Positions 16,725 through 25,821 of a DNA stretch of 56,891 bases are shown here, piece after piece. The stretch's first letter is position 1. Each line of letters starts with the position of its first letter. The stretch comes from Fluviibacter sp964604465 (GTDB lineage: Bacteria > Pseudomonadota > Gammaproteobacteria > Burkholderiales > Rhodocyclaceae). The notes beneath the pieces are model-generated. The model was not told the origin of the DNA. It did no database searches and saw only the letters and a list, made by a program, of their open reading frames with translations. The DNA lies in contig CAZRYZ010000002.1 of the NCBI GenBank assembly GCA_964604465.1, positions 1-56,891 on the forward strand. Direction: 5' to 3'. A program made the position numbers and the translations under genes.

Positions 16725-18026
16725 ATGACCGTACCGGCATTCGTCAGCCTGCGTAAAACGCTACTGGCGGGTGCCATCGGCAACGCGATCGAGTTTTACG
16801 ACTTTATTGTCTACGCCTATCTGGCCGGGTACTTTGCGGCTCACTTCTTTCCCACTCATGATCCGGTCGCCGCTCTTCTGGCTAGCTACGGTGCCTTTGC
16901 TACCGGCATGATCATGCGCCCGGTGGGCGCCATTCTATTTGGCAATATCGGGGATCGGATAGGGCGTAAAGCGGCGCTCCAACTCTCTGTGCTGCTGATT
17001 GCCGTCCCGACGCTGATCATCGGCCTCCTGCCCACCTATGCCAGTATCGGCCTCTGGGCACCGGCGCTGCTCATCCTGATGCGCATGCTACAAGGCCTGT
17101 CGGTGGGGGGCGAGTACTCATCCTCGATAGTCTTTCTCATCGAGCACGCACCCAGGAAGCGTCGGGGTCTGGTCGGCGGGTTCAGTCCGATGGGCGCCTT
17201 CGGAGGGCTGCTGCTGGGTACCGGTGCCAGCTTTCTCTGTACGGCCATGCTCGGCAAAGACGTCATGACCGACTGGGGCTGGCGCGTGCCATTTCTGTCG
17301 AGCATTCTTCTCACCGGTGTTGGGATCTGGGCGCGGCGCTCACTGGGGCATGAAATCATGCAGCGCAAAGACATGCTGCAGTCACCGGTGAGAACGGCCT
17401 TTCGTGATTATTGGCGCCCCATGTTGGCCATTGCACTGGCCAACACCGCCACAGGGATCGTCTCGTTTGTCGGCTTCATGTATGCCGTGCCATGGATGAC
17501 CAAGCTGACGGGAATCAGCACCACCACTGCTCTGGCGATCAATCTGCTGAGCTTACTCCTCGTTAGCCTGTTGTCGGTTGCGGGTGGCTGGCTGGGTGAT
17601 GTCTTTGGCAAATTAACGATCACCCGACTCGGTGTGCTCATTCTCCTGCTGGGTGCCTGGCCGGCCTTCGAGCTCTTTGCCAGCGGGCAACTTACTCTGA
17701 TGATGCTGGGCGGACTGCTGCTCGCTATTGGCCAGGGCTTCTATCTCGGCCCCCTGTCTGCCAGCATGGCGACCCTCCTGCCGCATAAGGTTCGCGTGAC
17801 TGGCCTCTCTTTCGGCTACAGCCTCGCCGTCGGTGTCTTTGGCGGATTAGCGCCGATGTTCACCGAGTTTCTGATTGCCCGTTTTCACCTCACCATGGCG
17901 CCAGCCATGGTCATCATGCTCGGGGCACTCGTGTCGCTGCTCACGCTCTGCCTGCACCCACTCTGGCGGCATAACGATGGACAGCTGCCGGAAGATCCGC
18001 CCGCCAGTGCTGTGGCCAATTCCTGA
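16725..18026 (+). CDS. MFS transporter, metabolite:H+ symporter (MHS) type
   Basis: This 433-residue inner-membrane permease has 12 predicted helices. Family marks are GNAIEFYDFIVYAYLAGYF in helix 1, the loop 2-3 motif GNIGDRIGRKAAL and the helix 4 region MRMLQGLSVGGEYSSS with EHAPRKRRG. These match the MHS family, whose members carry organic acids, proline or betaine with protons. The substrate is not evident. It starts five bases after the carbonic anhydrase stop and ends three bases before the ROK kinase start, which suggests coupling with a phosphorylated or activated substrate, although MHS proteins rarely carry sugars. Confidence 0.88.
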   Translation: MTVPAFVSLRKTLLAGAIGNAIEFYDFIVYAYLAGYFAAHFFPTHDPVAALLASYGAFATGMIMRPVGAILFGNIGDRIGRKAALQLSVLLIAVPTLIIGLLPTYASIGLWAPALLILMRMLQGLSVGGEYSSSIVFLIEHAPRKRRGLVGGFSPMGAFGGLLLGTGASFLCTAMLGKDVMTDWGWRVPFLSSILLTGVGIWARRSLGHEIMQRKDMLQSPVRTAFRDYWRPMLAIALANTATGIVSFVGFMYAVPWMTKLTGISTTTALAINLLSLLLVSLLSVAGGWLGDVFGKLTITRLGVLILLLGAWPAFELFASGQLTLMMLGGLLLAIGQGFYLGPLSASMATLLPHKVRVTGLSFGYSLAVGVFGGLAPMFTEFLIARFHLTMAPAMVIMLGALVSLLTLCLHPLWRHNDGQLPEDPPASAVANS

Positions 18027-18029
18027 GCG

Positions 18030-18941
18030 ATGCAAGTCGGCATTGATCTCGGCGGTACCAAGATCGAGGCAGCGGTGCTTGATGACACTGGCGGCTTCTG
18101 TTTCCGCAAACGCGCTGCCACGCCGAGAGGCGAATACCTGGCGACCCTGGAAACCATCGCCAGCCTGATCGATGATGCCGAGTCAGCACTGAATGAGCCT
18201 TGTGCGAAGGTCGGCGTCGGCCATCCGGGCTCCGTCAATCCAAGCACGGGGGATATCCGTAATGCCAATTCAACCTGTCTGAATGGCCAGCGATTGGAGG
18301 CAGATTTACGCGCGCGTCTCAATCGCCCTGTGGTCTTAGCCAACGATGCCGACTGCCTGACGCTCTCCGAAGCAACCGATGGAGTCGCCCGGGCTTATAC
18401 CACCGTGTTCGGTGTCATTCTGGGTACCGGCGTCGGAGGGGGTTGGGTGATCAACGGACAGTTGATCCGGGGACCGAATGGCCTGAGCGGTGAATGGGGT
18501 CATAACCCGCTTCCGGCCAGCTCCATAGCCGAACTTCCCGGACCACCTTGCTACTGCGGTAAATCCGGCTGTATTGAGGCGTGGTTATCCGGCCCGGGGC
18601 TGTTGGCCGATTACCATCGGTCGGTTGAATCGGATGGTTTGCTATTGACCGATGCCCAGCAACTGGTCACAGCCGCCGCTCAGGGCAATGAGCTGGCGCA
18701 GGGTGCCCTCGAGCGACATACCGATCGACTGGCGCGCGCACTGGCCATGATCATCAACACCGTTGACCCGGAGGCGATTGTATTGGGTGGTGGCGTCGCA
18801 CAGCGCCCCGGACTGATCGACGCACTCGCTGCGGTGCTCCCGGCACATGTTTTTCTGCCGCCGGGCACACCACTCAGCACGCGGATCCTGTTACCGGAAT
18901 TCGGCGATAGTTCAGGCGTGCGTGGCGCCGCACGACTTTAA
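18030..18941 (+). CDS. ROK-family sugar kinase (fructokinase/Mak-like)
   Basis: This 303-residue cytoplasmic kinase has the N-terminal phosphate loop GIDLGGTKIEAAVLDD, the phosphate-2 region GVILGTGVGGGWVINGQL, and the ROK zinc motif CYCGKSGCIEAWLSGPGL. It most resembles E. coli Mak-type fructokinase and N-acetylglucosamine kinase; specificity within ROK kinases is not reliable from sequence. There is no DNA-binding domain, so it is not a repressor. It is the last gene of the can-MFS-ROK operon and converges on priA with ten bases between stops and no visible terminator. Confidence 0.87.
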   Translation: MQVGIDLGGTKIEAAVLDDTGGFCFRKRAATPRGEYLATLETIASLIDDAESALNEPCAKVGVGHPGSVNPSTGDIRNANSTCLNGQRLEADLRARLNRPVVLANDADCLTLSEATDGVARAYTTVFGVILGTGVGGGWVINGQLIRGPNGLSGEWGHNPLPASSIAELPGPPCYCGKSGCIEAWLSGPGLLADYHRSVESDGLLLTDAQQLVTAAAQGNELAQGALERHTDRLARALAMIINTVDPEAIVLGGGVAQRPGLIDALAAVLPAHVFLPPGTPLSTRILLPEFGDSSGVRGAARL

Positions 18942-18951
18942 GCGACGCTGA

Positions 18952-21030
18952 TTAGCATTCCAGCGGATCGACCTCAACCGCCCAGCGCACACCGCCCGGC
19001 GCCGCGCCGCGCGTCATGCCGCGACCGGCACTGATCTTCGGCAACCAGTCATTAAGAAAACACTGAAGGGCAATGCGGCTCGGCGATTCAATCAACAACT
19101 GTGCCCGCTCCCGCCCCGCCAGTTTCACCATGCGCATCGGCACCGGGTCGTAGAGAAACACTTCCGGATGCGCATCGGCCGCGGCCAGCGAGCGGATCTG
19201 TTTCAGGAACTCCAGTACTGTCTCCAGTCGCTTCGCCTCGGCACGGACGATGGCCTGCGCGGCAAACGGCGGAAAACCCGCCTGTTGCCGCGCCTGTAAT
19301 TCTTGTTTGAGAAAGCCCGGCACATCGTGCCGCAAAAGACACTGATACAACGGATGCTCCGGGTGTTCGGTCTGAACCATGACCTGACCAGGACGTTCGG
19401 CACGACCCGCGCGACCGGCCACCTGCATCAACTGGGCAAACAGACGCTCGGGTGCCCGCCAGTCAGCGGCAAAAAGACCGCTATCGGCACCGACGACCCC
19501 CACCCGGGTTAAGGCCGGAAAATCATGTCCCTTGGCGAGCATCTGGGTGCCGACGAGAATATCGACATCCCGCGAACCGATCTGCGCCTCGAGCGCTTCC
19601 CATTGCTTGCGCGTTGTCGCCACGTCGCGGTCAACGCGAAGGATACGGGCCTGGGGAAAATGTTGTTGCAGCGCCTCCTCGATGCGCTGCGTTCCGCGTC
19701 CCAGCGGCCTCAGATCAGCATTGCCACAATCCGGACATTGGCGCGGCAGCGGTGAGGTGTCGCCGCAATGATGACAGCGTAGGGTTCGGTCCAACCGGTG
19801 GACGACCCGATGGGCTGCACAGCGTCGGCAATTGGAAACCCAGCCACAGGCGGTACAGGTGAGCACCGGGGCGTAACCACGGCGGTTGATAAACAGCAGA
19901 CTTTGTTCGCCGGCGGCCAGCCCGGCGGCCAGCATCTCCAGCAACGGTTGCGACAACCCTTCGTCCAGCGTCAAGCGTCGGGTATCAATCAAAGTGATCG
20001 TCGGCAGCACGGCATCGGCGTGAGCCCGCTCTACCAGATCAAAACGCCGGTAACGACCGCTGGCCACGTTCGACCAGCTCTCCGGCGAAGGGGTAGCCGA
20101 ACCGAGCACGATGGGCAATGCCAATTGATGCGCCCGCCAGACTGCCAGATCCCGGGCGTGGTAGCGCATCCCCTCCAACTGCTTGTAAGCCGGATCGTGC
20201 TCTTCATCCACAATAATGAGCCCGAGCTTGGGCATCGGCGTAAAGATTGCCAACCGGGTGCCGATCACAATCTGTGCTTCGCCTCTGAGTGCCGCAGCAA
20301 AGTTGCGGGCACGAACTGCCTCGGTTACCTCACTATGCAGGCTGACCACGGCCACCCCGGGAAAGCGTGCGGCGACCCGCGCTTCGATCAGGGGTGTCAG
20401 ATTGATCTCGGGCACCAGCAGAAGCACCTGCTTCCCCTGGGCGAGGATGGCCTCGATCAGCCGTAAATAGACTTCCGTCTTTCCGGAACCGGTCACACCG
20501 AATAAGAGATTGGCCGAGTAACCCTGAAGTTGCGGCAACAGGCTGGAAAGCACCGAGGCCTGGCATGTTGTGAGCTCGGGAATCCGGGGCGCTGGTACCT
20601 CAGTGACCTCAGGTGCCTTGATAGCGCGGCGCTTGACCGGGTCAGGCTTGCGTAAGCCGGTCGGGATCGCCTGTAATAGGGCCTCACCTGGTGCGGCCTG
20701 ATAATAGCTGGCGGCAAACTGGCACAACGACACCCAGTCGTCCGGAAAGGGAGGCAGATCTCTCAGAATCGCTTCGGCCGCTTTGAGCTGACTTACCGGC
20801 GGCGTAGCCAGGTCACCATCGCCTGCCAGGGGCAGTACGTCCAGAATAACCCCCACCCGTCGCCCGCGACCGAAGGGTACGACGACCCGGTACCCGATGT
20901 CAGCCGGGGTGGCTTCCGGCGTTGCCAGATAATCAAAACTCGCTGCGAGCGGGGCGTCAATCGCCACCCGCAGGCGCCATAAAACCACCGGGTTTTCAAG
21001 GGGTTCGCTCAGGGGCATCCTGCCAGCCAT
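18952..21030 (-). CDS. priA: Primosomal protein N' (replication restart helicase PriA)
   Basis: This 692-residue superfamily-2 helicase reloads the replisome at stalled forks. The N-terminal 3'-DNA-binding domain (WRLRVAIDAPL, GYRVVVPFGRGRRVG) is followed by Walker A in LLFGVTGSGKTEVYLRL, the box LIIVDEEHDPAYKQ, and the cysteine-rich zinc region (CTACGWVSNCRRC, CHHCGDTSPLPRQCPDCGN). The helicase C-terminal motifs DILVGTQMLAKGHDFP and QVAGRAGRAERPG come next. Complete and of usual length; an ATG four codons in is an alternative start. It lies downstream of hemE on the same strand, separated by a 207-base gap with a DnaA box and a long stem. Confidence 0.96.
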   Translation of the reverse strand: MAGRMPLSEPLENPVVLWRLRVAIDAPLAASFDYLATPEATPADIGYRVVVPFGRGRRVGVILDVLPLAGDGDLATPPVSQLKAAEAILRDLPPFPDDWVSLCQFAASYYQAAPGEALLQAIPTGLRKPDPVKRRAIKAPEVTEVPAPRIPELTTCQASVLSSLLPQLQGYSANLLFGVTGSGKTEVYLRLIEAILAQGKQVLLLVPEINLTPLIEARVAARFPGVAVVSLHSEVTEAVRARNFAAALRGEAQIVIGTRLAIFTPMPKLGLIIVDEEHDPAYKQLEGMRYHARDLAVWRAHQLALPIVLGSATPSPESWSNVASGRYRRFDLVERAHADAVLPTITLIDTRRLTLDEGLSQPLLEMLAAGLAAGEQSLLFINRRGYAPVLTCTACGWVSNCRRCAAHRVVHRLDRTLRCHHCGDTSPLPRQCPDCGNADLRPLGRGTQRIEEALQQHFPQARILRVDRDVATTRKQWEALEAQIGSRDVDILVGTQMLAKGHDFPALTRVGVVGADSGLFAADWRAPERLFAQLMQVAGRAGRAERPGQVMVQTEHPEHPLYQCLLRHDVPGFLKQELQARQQAGFPPFAAQAIVRAEAKRLETVLEFLKQIRSLAAADAHPEVFLYDPVPMRMVKLAGRERAQLLIESPSRIALQCFLNDWLPKISAGRGMTRGAAPGGVRWAVEVDPLEC

Positions 21031-21124
21031 CCGTTATCGATGCCTTAGCGGATATTTCTTAACAGAGTTCTCGGGCTGAGCATCTAGTTCTCTGTATTTA
21101 AAGGATAAATCGGCAATCTGGGGT

Positions 21125-21133
21125 TGTGGATAA
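21125..21133 (-). promoter_or_regulatory. Perfect DnaA box upstream of priA
   Basis: The plus strand reads TGTGGATAA, the exact complement of the consensus DnaA box TTATCCACA. It lies about 95 bases upstream of the priA start, next to an AT-rich stretch. Only one perfect box is present, so this is not an origin; it could let DnaA influence priA transcription. A single nine-base match can occur by chance. Confidence 0.45.
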
Positions 21134-21146
21134 CTTTGTGGGTAAG

Positions 21147-21209
21147 CGACCCGAGATTGGCGTCTTGACAGGCACAAACCCGCCATGGGGGAGCCTAAGA
21201 CTCGGGTCG
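21147..21209 (-). other. Long-range stem in hemE-priA gap
   Basis: CGACCCGAG (21147-21155) and CTCGGGTCG (21201-21209) form a perfect nine-base-pair stem closing a 45-base loop. The loop itself can pair further, TCTT/AAGA and GGC/GCC on the minus strand. It begins 29 bases after the hemE stop. There is no U-tract, so it is not a standard intrinsic terminator. It may protect the hemE mRNA 3' end, act in the priA leader or encode a small RNA. Most of the rest of the gap is AT-rich with short repeats (ACAGAG/CTCTGT, two AGTTCTC). Confidence 0.35.
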
Positions 21210-21237
21210 GGCCAAATGGCATCCGCAAGGCAAGAAA

Positions 21238-22311
21238 TCAGCGGCCCGAGCGCATCGAGCGACCCACCGCATGGACCGTATCCACGAGGACCGAAACGTT
21301 CTCCGGGGGGGTGAACTGAGAGATGCCATGCCCCAGATTAAACACATGACCGGTGTTGGCCGGACCAAAACTGCGCAACACTCTTTCGGCTTCGCGTGCA
21401 ACGGCCTCCGGCCCCGCCCGCAAAATAGTCGGATCCAGGTTCCCCTGAAGCGCTACCCGCTCTCCAACGCGCGCCCGCGCCTTGCCGATATCAATCGTCC
21501 AATCCAGACCTAGACCATCTGCACCGGTATCGGCCAGGGCCTCAAGCCAGAGACCGCCGCCCTTGGTAAAGACAATCGATGGAATACGCTCGCCATCCCA
21601 GGTTTTATGCAAAGCGGCAACGATGCGCTTCATGTAATTCAGAGAAAACTCGTGGAAGGCAGCCTCAGCCAGCGTGCCCCCCCAAGAATCAAATATCATC
21701 ACAGCCTGCGCGCCTGCCTCGATTTGCGCATTGAGATACTGAATGACCGACTCGGTGGTCACTTCCAGAATCTTGTGCATCAGATCGGGACGGTCATACA
21801 ACATGGATTTGATGCGGACGTAATCATCCGATGCGCCGCCCTCGACCATGTAACACGCCAGCGTCCAGGGACTGCCCGAGAAGCCGATCAGCGGCACGCT
21901 GTTATCCAGAGCCTTACGGATCTCTGCGACGGCATCGATCACATAACGCAGTTGATCATGTGGATCCGGCACGCAGAGGTTACGAATTTCCCACTCATCA
22001 CGCAGCGGTCGTTCAAACTTTGGCCCTTCCCCCTCGGAAAAATAGAGGCCCAACCCCATGGCATCGGGTACCGTCAGAATATCCGAGAACAAAATTGCGG
22101 CATCAAGGTCATAGCGCGCAAGGGGTTGCAGCGTCACCTCACAGGCATAGGCCGGGTTTTTACAGAGCCCCAGAAAGCTGCCGGCGCGTTTACGTGTCTC
22201 GCGGTATTCCGGCAGATAACGTCCGGCCTGACGCATCAGCCAGACGGGAGTCGTTTCAGTCGGTTCCTTGAGCAGGGCGCGTAAAAAAAGATCATTGCGG
22301 GGTCGAGTCAC
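21238..22311 (-). CDS. hemE: Uroporphyrinogen decarboxylase HemE
   Basis: This 357-residue cytoplasmic enzyme decarboxylates uroporphyrinogen III to coproporphyrinogen III in haem synthesis. Signature regions are TTPVWLMRQAGRYLPEYR near the N-terminus, AILFSDILTVPDAMGLGL (substrate aspartate), IGFSGSPWTLACYMVEGG and GNLDPTILRAG. I start at GTG 22311: GGAG lies five bases upstream and the protein then begins exactly as family members do (TRPRNDLFLRALL). A TTG seven codons upstream is less likely. It follows the ntrX-like gene on the same strand, with 53 bases between. Confidence 0.95.
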   Translation of the reverse strand: MTRPRNDLFLRALLKEPTETTPVWLMRQAGRYLPEYRETRKRAGSFLGLCKNPAYACEVTLQPLARYDLDAAILFSDILTVPDAMGLGLYFSEGEGPKFERPLRDEWEIRNLCVPDPHDQLRYVIDAVAEIRKALDNSVPLIGFSGSPWTLACYMVEGGASDDYVRIKSMLYDRPDLMHKILEVTTESVIQYLNAQIEAGAQAVMIFDSWGGTLAEAAFHEFSLNYMKRIVAALHKTWDGERIPSIVFTKGGGLWLEALADTGADGLGLDWTIDIGKARARVGERVALQGNLDPTILRAGPEAVAREAERVLRSFGPANTGHVFNLGHGISQFTPPENVSVLVDTVHAVGRSMRSGR

Positions 22312-22364
22312 GTTCACTCCATTCAGAATCAAGATTAATGTCTTCGGGCGAGGCGAGGCACGCC

Positions 22365-23657
22365 TTAGCTACCCTGGTTATTGCCATCACGACGATCGAG
22401 CGTGATGCCCAGCTGTTTGAACTTGCGATACAGATGGGTGCGCTCCAGGCCACTTTGCTCAGCAACGCGGGTCATGTTGCCGCCACTCCGCGAAATATGA
22501 TGCATGAGATAAAGCCGCTCAAAGGCATCTCGCGCCTCCTTCAGGGGCATCTCATAAAAAGTCCCCAGCGATCCCTCGGTCTCGTCTTGCGCTGCTGATT
22601 CGGCGGCTGGCTCAGTGGTCTGCAACAGGCTATCCACATCCTGTCGGCTGATAGTCTCATCGAGCGCATTCAGCGCCAGATTTTTCAGTGTGCCGAGCAA
22701 GGAGCCCCAGCCGCCGTCACTCCCTGACCACGACTTCTGGCGCAAGACATTCAACGCATCCGGCGCCATCGCGCGGTGTGGAATATTGCCCTGTTCACAG
22801 AGCAGTGTCAGCAACACAGGCAGTAGCTCGGGCAGATCATTGACCGACTCCGAAAGTGCCGGCAATCCCACCCAGACATCACTGAGACGATTGACCAGGG
22901 AGGGTTCGATGCCACTCTCGATCAGTCCGTCCACCGAATGGCCACTGGCCACGACCAGCGTCAGGCGATATTTCGCCAGGCGCTCGAGCACAAAAGCGAG
23001 ATTCATCTGCGTCATGCGCCCGGCACCAAATAGTTCGGGAAGGAAGAACACACCCCCCGCATGCTGCTCCAGCATTTCCTGCGTAATTGCGCGGCTTTCC
23101 TGCGCCAGATTTAACCAGGGGGCATGTGGCGTGAGCAGGCTGCGCGCGCCCGCTTCGGCAACCAGACCCTGGGCACCCCGCAGAAACAGAATCGGCGAGT
23201 GTTTGGCCGACTGGGCAATGCGCTGCGCGAACTTCTTGAGCAGGCCAATCTGCAGCAGGGATTCGACCGCATAGCGTTGACGCGTTGTCGATGCGTCCGG
23301 TTTCAGGCACTTCTTCACCGTCGCCAGTAATTTCTGAAGCGCAATCGGCTTCTCGAGAAAATCGACCGCACCAATTCGCGTTGCTTCGACGGCGGTATCA
23401 ATCGTGCCATGCCCCGACATCATCACCACCGGCATGGTCAACAGACCATTGGCAGACCACTCCTTCAGCAGAGAAATGCCATCCGCGTCGGGCATCCAGA
23501 TATCCAGCAGCACCAGATCCGGGCGGCGATGATTACGCAGCTCTCGCGCCTTGGTCGCATTTTCTGCAACAACCACGCTGTGCCCTTCGTCCGCAAGAAT
23601 TTCGAACAGTAACTCGCGTATACCGACTTCGTCATCTACTACCAGTATCTCTGCCAT
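22365..23657 (-). CDS. ntrX: NtrX-like response regulator with degenerate AAA+ domain
   Basis: This 430-residue protein has a receiver domain (acidic D8-D9, phospho-acceptor D52 in VLLDIWMP, K103 in DFLEKP), a central region of AAA+ length and a C-terminal Fis-type helix-turn-helix (GGNMTRVAEQSGLERTHLYR, about 393-412). The central domain has lost the sigma-54 activator hallmarks. The Walker A loop is LRGAQGLVAEAG with no GKE/T. Walker B reads GGVFFLPELF with proline where aspartate is expected, and the GAFTGA loop is absent. It should therefore bind DNA without ATP-driven sigma-54 activation. The start has AGGAG at good spacing, 13 bases after the NtrY stop. Confidence 0.88.
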   Translation of the reverse strand: MAEILVVDDEVGIRELLFEILADEGHSVVVAENATKARELRNHRRPDLVLLDIWMPDADGISLLKEWSANGLLTMPVVMMSGHGTIDTAVEATRIGAVDFLEKPIALQKLLATVKKCLKPDASTTRQRYAVESLLQIGLLKKFAQRIAQSAKHSPILFLRGAQGLVAEAGARSLLTPHAPWLNLAQESRAITQEMLEQHAGGVFFLPELFGAGRMTQMNLAFVLERLAKYRLTLVVASGHSVDGLIESGIEPSLVNRLSDVWVGLPALSESVNDLPELLPVLLTLLCEQGNIPHRAMAPDALNVLRQKSWSGSDGGWGSLLGTLKNLALNALDETISRQDVDSLLQTTEPAAESAAQDETEGSLGTFYEMPLKEARDAFERLYLMHHISRSGGNMTRVAEQSGLERTHLYRKFKQLGITLDRRDGNNQGS

Positions 23658-23670
23658 ATCAGGCTCCTGC

Positions 23671-25821
23671 CTATTGCTCAGTGTCTTGATGATTAACGTG
23701 TTCGGTGATTTCGGCAATCTGCAACTGAATGCAGATTTCGGCACCACCCCCCTGCTGATTGCTCAAGCTGATTTTTCCACCATGGTCTTCAATCATTTTC
23801 TTGACGATCGCCAACCCCAGACCTGTGCCCTTGGGCTTTGTGGTCACATAAGGCTCGAAGGCATTGGCGATGATCTCCGGCGGGAAGCCGGGACCGTTGT
23901 CGGCAATGCGGAGCTCAACCCGTCGTTTATGCAGACGCGTTCGAACATCAATCTCCAGATCGGCTCGCCCTTCGGTGGCATCCTGCGCATTACGGATCAG
24001 GTTATGAATAATCTGCCGGAGCTGGTTGGGGTCCCCCTGTACCAGCGGCAGATTGTCCTCCAGTGATGCGCGCACCGGTGTCGGCGATGATTCATAGAGC
24101 ACCAGCATGTCACGCAGCAGCTCGTTGAGGTCGAGCGCCGCCAGATTGGCGGGTGGCAGGCGGGCATAATCGCGAAAGCTATCGACCATTCGTTTCATGG
24201 CCTGCACCTGATTCACGATGGTTCGCGTGGAACGCTGCAGCATGTCGCTATTCTGATCATCGAGATGAGCAGCGAGTTTGTGCTCAAGCCGCTCAGCAGC
24301 GAGCTGAATCGGGGTCAGCGGATTCTTGATCTCGTGGGCAAGGCGTCGCGCCACTTCACCCCAGGCAGTTGCGCGCTGTGCAGCAATCAGCTCGGTAATG
24401 TCATCCAGCACCACCACATAGCCACCGCCCGACACTTCGGGTAACTCGGAGCCATGGACGAGCAACTGCTGTTTGCGACCATCGGGCATAACCCGCTCCA
24501 CCTCCAACTGCCAGGCTGTGTCGGGTTTTTCGGCGAAGCCATCCCGGATTGCGCGCGCCAGTTGCTCCTGGCGCGGCCAGGCTTCCAGCGGTTCGAACAA
24601 CAGGCCCACCCAGTCTTCATCCAGCAGTTTCTGGGCAGCCCCATTGACTGCCTTCAGAACAAAACGCCGGTCAAAAGCCAATACACCGGCAGAGAGGTTA
24701 TCCAGCACTTCCTGGAGATAGGCACGGGCGCGCTCCAGGTCAGCCCGATGTCGTTCTGTCTCGGTATGTGCCTCCCGCAGCTGGTACGTCATCCGGTTGA
24801 AGGACTGCGTCAGAATGCCCATCTCATCATTGCTGACCACAATCTGTTTCGGCGAGAGGTCACCCGCAGCCACGGCCTGCGTCCCCTCCGCCAGAATGGT
24901 CAGCGGTGCGGTAAAACGACGCGCCAGAATAAAGGCAGCGGCAAAGGCGGCGGCCAATGCCAGCAACAGGGTCAGCGTTAGGGTAATGGCATAGAGTCGT
25001 GTCAAACCTGTCCGCGCCAATTCTAGCTCACGATACTCTCGGTAAACCGTTTGTACGGCTTCGGAATCTGAAGCCAGTTTTTCCGGCACGGGCACCACTA
25101 CCTCAAGAAAGCGGGGTGGTCCGCTCTGGGCGTCATCGCTCGGAATCAGCACCATGGCGCGCAATACAGGTTGCCCGGTAGCGTCTGCCTCAATGGCCGA
25201 GAATGCCCCATTCTTTTTAACTGCCGAGAACTGGGTCGGCAGCGGTAGCATCATCTGTTCGGCGCGCTTTTCTGTGGCACCCAGCACCTGAACCCGGGTA
25301 CCCTCGACCTGGAATAGCACTGCCGACTGGGCGCCCGTTACCTGCTTCAGTTTGGTGAGTACCGGGGGGGCTGCCGGTGTTCCACGCTGGGCAATTGCCG
25401 TCGCGGCATCCCGCGTGGTGGAGACGAGGCCAACAGTCACTCCCTCAAGCGCATCACGGCCAAGGTTCAGACCGGCCTCCAGTGCCTGCTCCACGCGGAC
25501 ATCAAACCAACTCTCGATGCTACGGGTAACAAACTGCACGGATACGGCGTAGATCAGCGCACCCGGAACTAGCGCCATCAACGCTAGCATCAGCATCAAC
25601 CTGAACTTGAGTCGGGCACCAAAGATCTGCTCCCGGTGATCACGCCATAGCCGGTACAGCTGAACGCCAATCACACCCGCCATGGTGAGTCCCAGGGCAA
25701 TATTCAGACCAACTAACCAGAAGTAATGGCGTGCAAAGAAATCCGTATTGGCCGATGCCTGGGTCAGCATGAACAGCAATGCCACCGACACCAGGGACAT
25801 GATCAACATGGCCAGGCGCAT
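23671..25821 (-). CDS. ntrY: NtrY-like sensor histidine kinase
   Basis: This 716-residue inner-membrane kinase has three N-terminal helices and a fourth near residues 280-302 bounding a periplasmic domain. A HAMP domain, a PAS domain (VLDNLSAGVLAFDRRFVLKA), HisKA (VARRLAHEIKNPLTPIQLAA) and HATPase_c (HNLIRNAQDA, DNGPGFP, GTGLGLAIVKKM) follow. Only the usual ATP-binding and phospho-accepting residues were checked, and all are present. I start at 25821, where ATG overlaps the previous stop as TAATG behind GGGAG; a start 16 codons upstream would overlap DUF4390. In other bacteria NtrYX responds to nitrogen or redox state. Confidence 0.92.
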   Translation of the reverse strand: MRLAMLIMSLVSVALLFMLTQASANTDFFARHYFWLVGLNIALGLTMAGVIGVQLYRLWRDHREQIFGARLKFRLMLMLALMALVPGALIYAVSVQFVTRSIESWFDVRVEQALEAGLNLGRDALEGVTVGLVSTTRDAATAIAQRGTPAAPPVLTKLKQVTGAQSAVLFQVEGTRVQVLGATEKRAEQMMLPLPTQFSAVKKNGAFSAIEADATGQPVLRAMVLIPSDDAQSGPPRFLEVVVPVPEKLASDSEAVQTVYREYRELELARTGLTRLYAITLTLTLLLALAAAFAAAFILARRFTAPLTILAEGTQAVAAGDLSPKQIVVSNDEMGILTQSFNRMTYQLREAHTETERHRADLERARAYLQEVLDNLSAGVLAFDRRFVLKAVNGAAQKLLDEDWVGLLFEPLEAWPRQEQLARAIRDGFAEKPDTAWQLEVERVMPDGRKQQLLVHGSELPEVSGGGYVVVLDDITELIAAQRATAWGEVARRLAHEIKNPLTPIQLAAERLEHKLAAHLDDQNSDMLQRSTRTIVNQVQAMKRMVDSFRDYARLPPANLAALDLNELLRDMLVLYESSPTPVRASLEDNLPLVQGDPNQLRQIIHNLIRNAQDATEGRADLEIDVRTRLHKRRVELRIADNGPGFPPEIIANAFEPYVTTKPKGTGLGLAIVKKMIEDHGGKISLSNQQGGGAEICIQLQIAEITEHVNHQDTEQ

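Noticed and set aside
25174..25186. An ops-like string (CCCGGTAGCGTCT) that might recruit RfaH.
   Set aside because: It lies inside ntrY on the antisense strand, lacks the full ops consensus and has no operon downstream.
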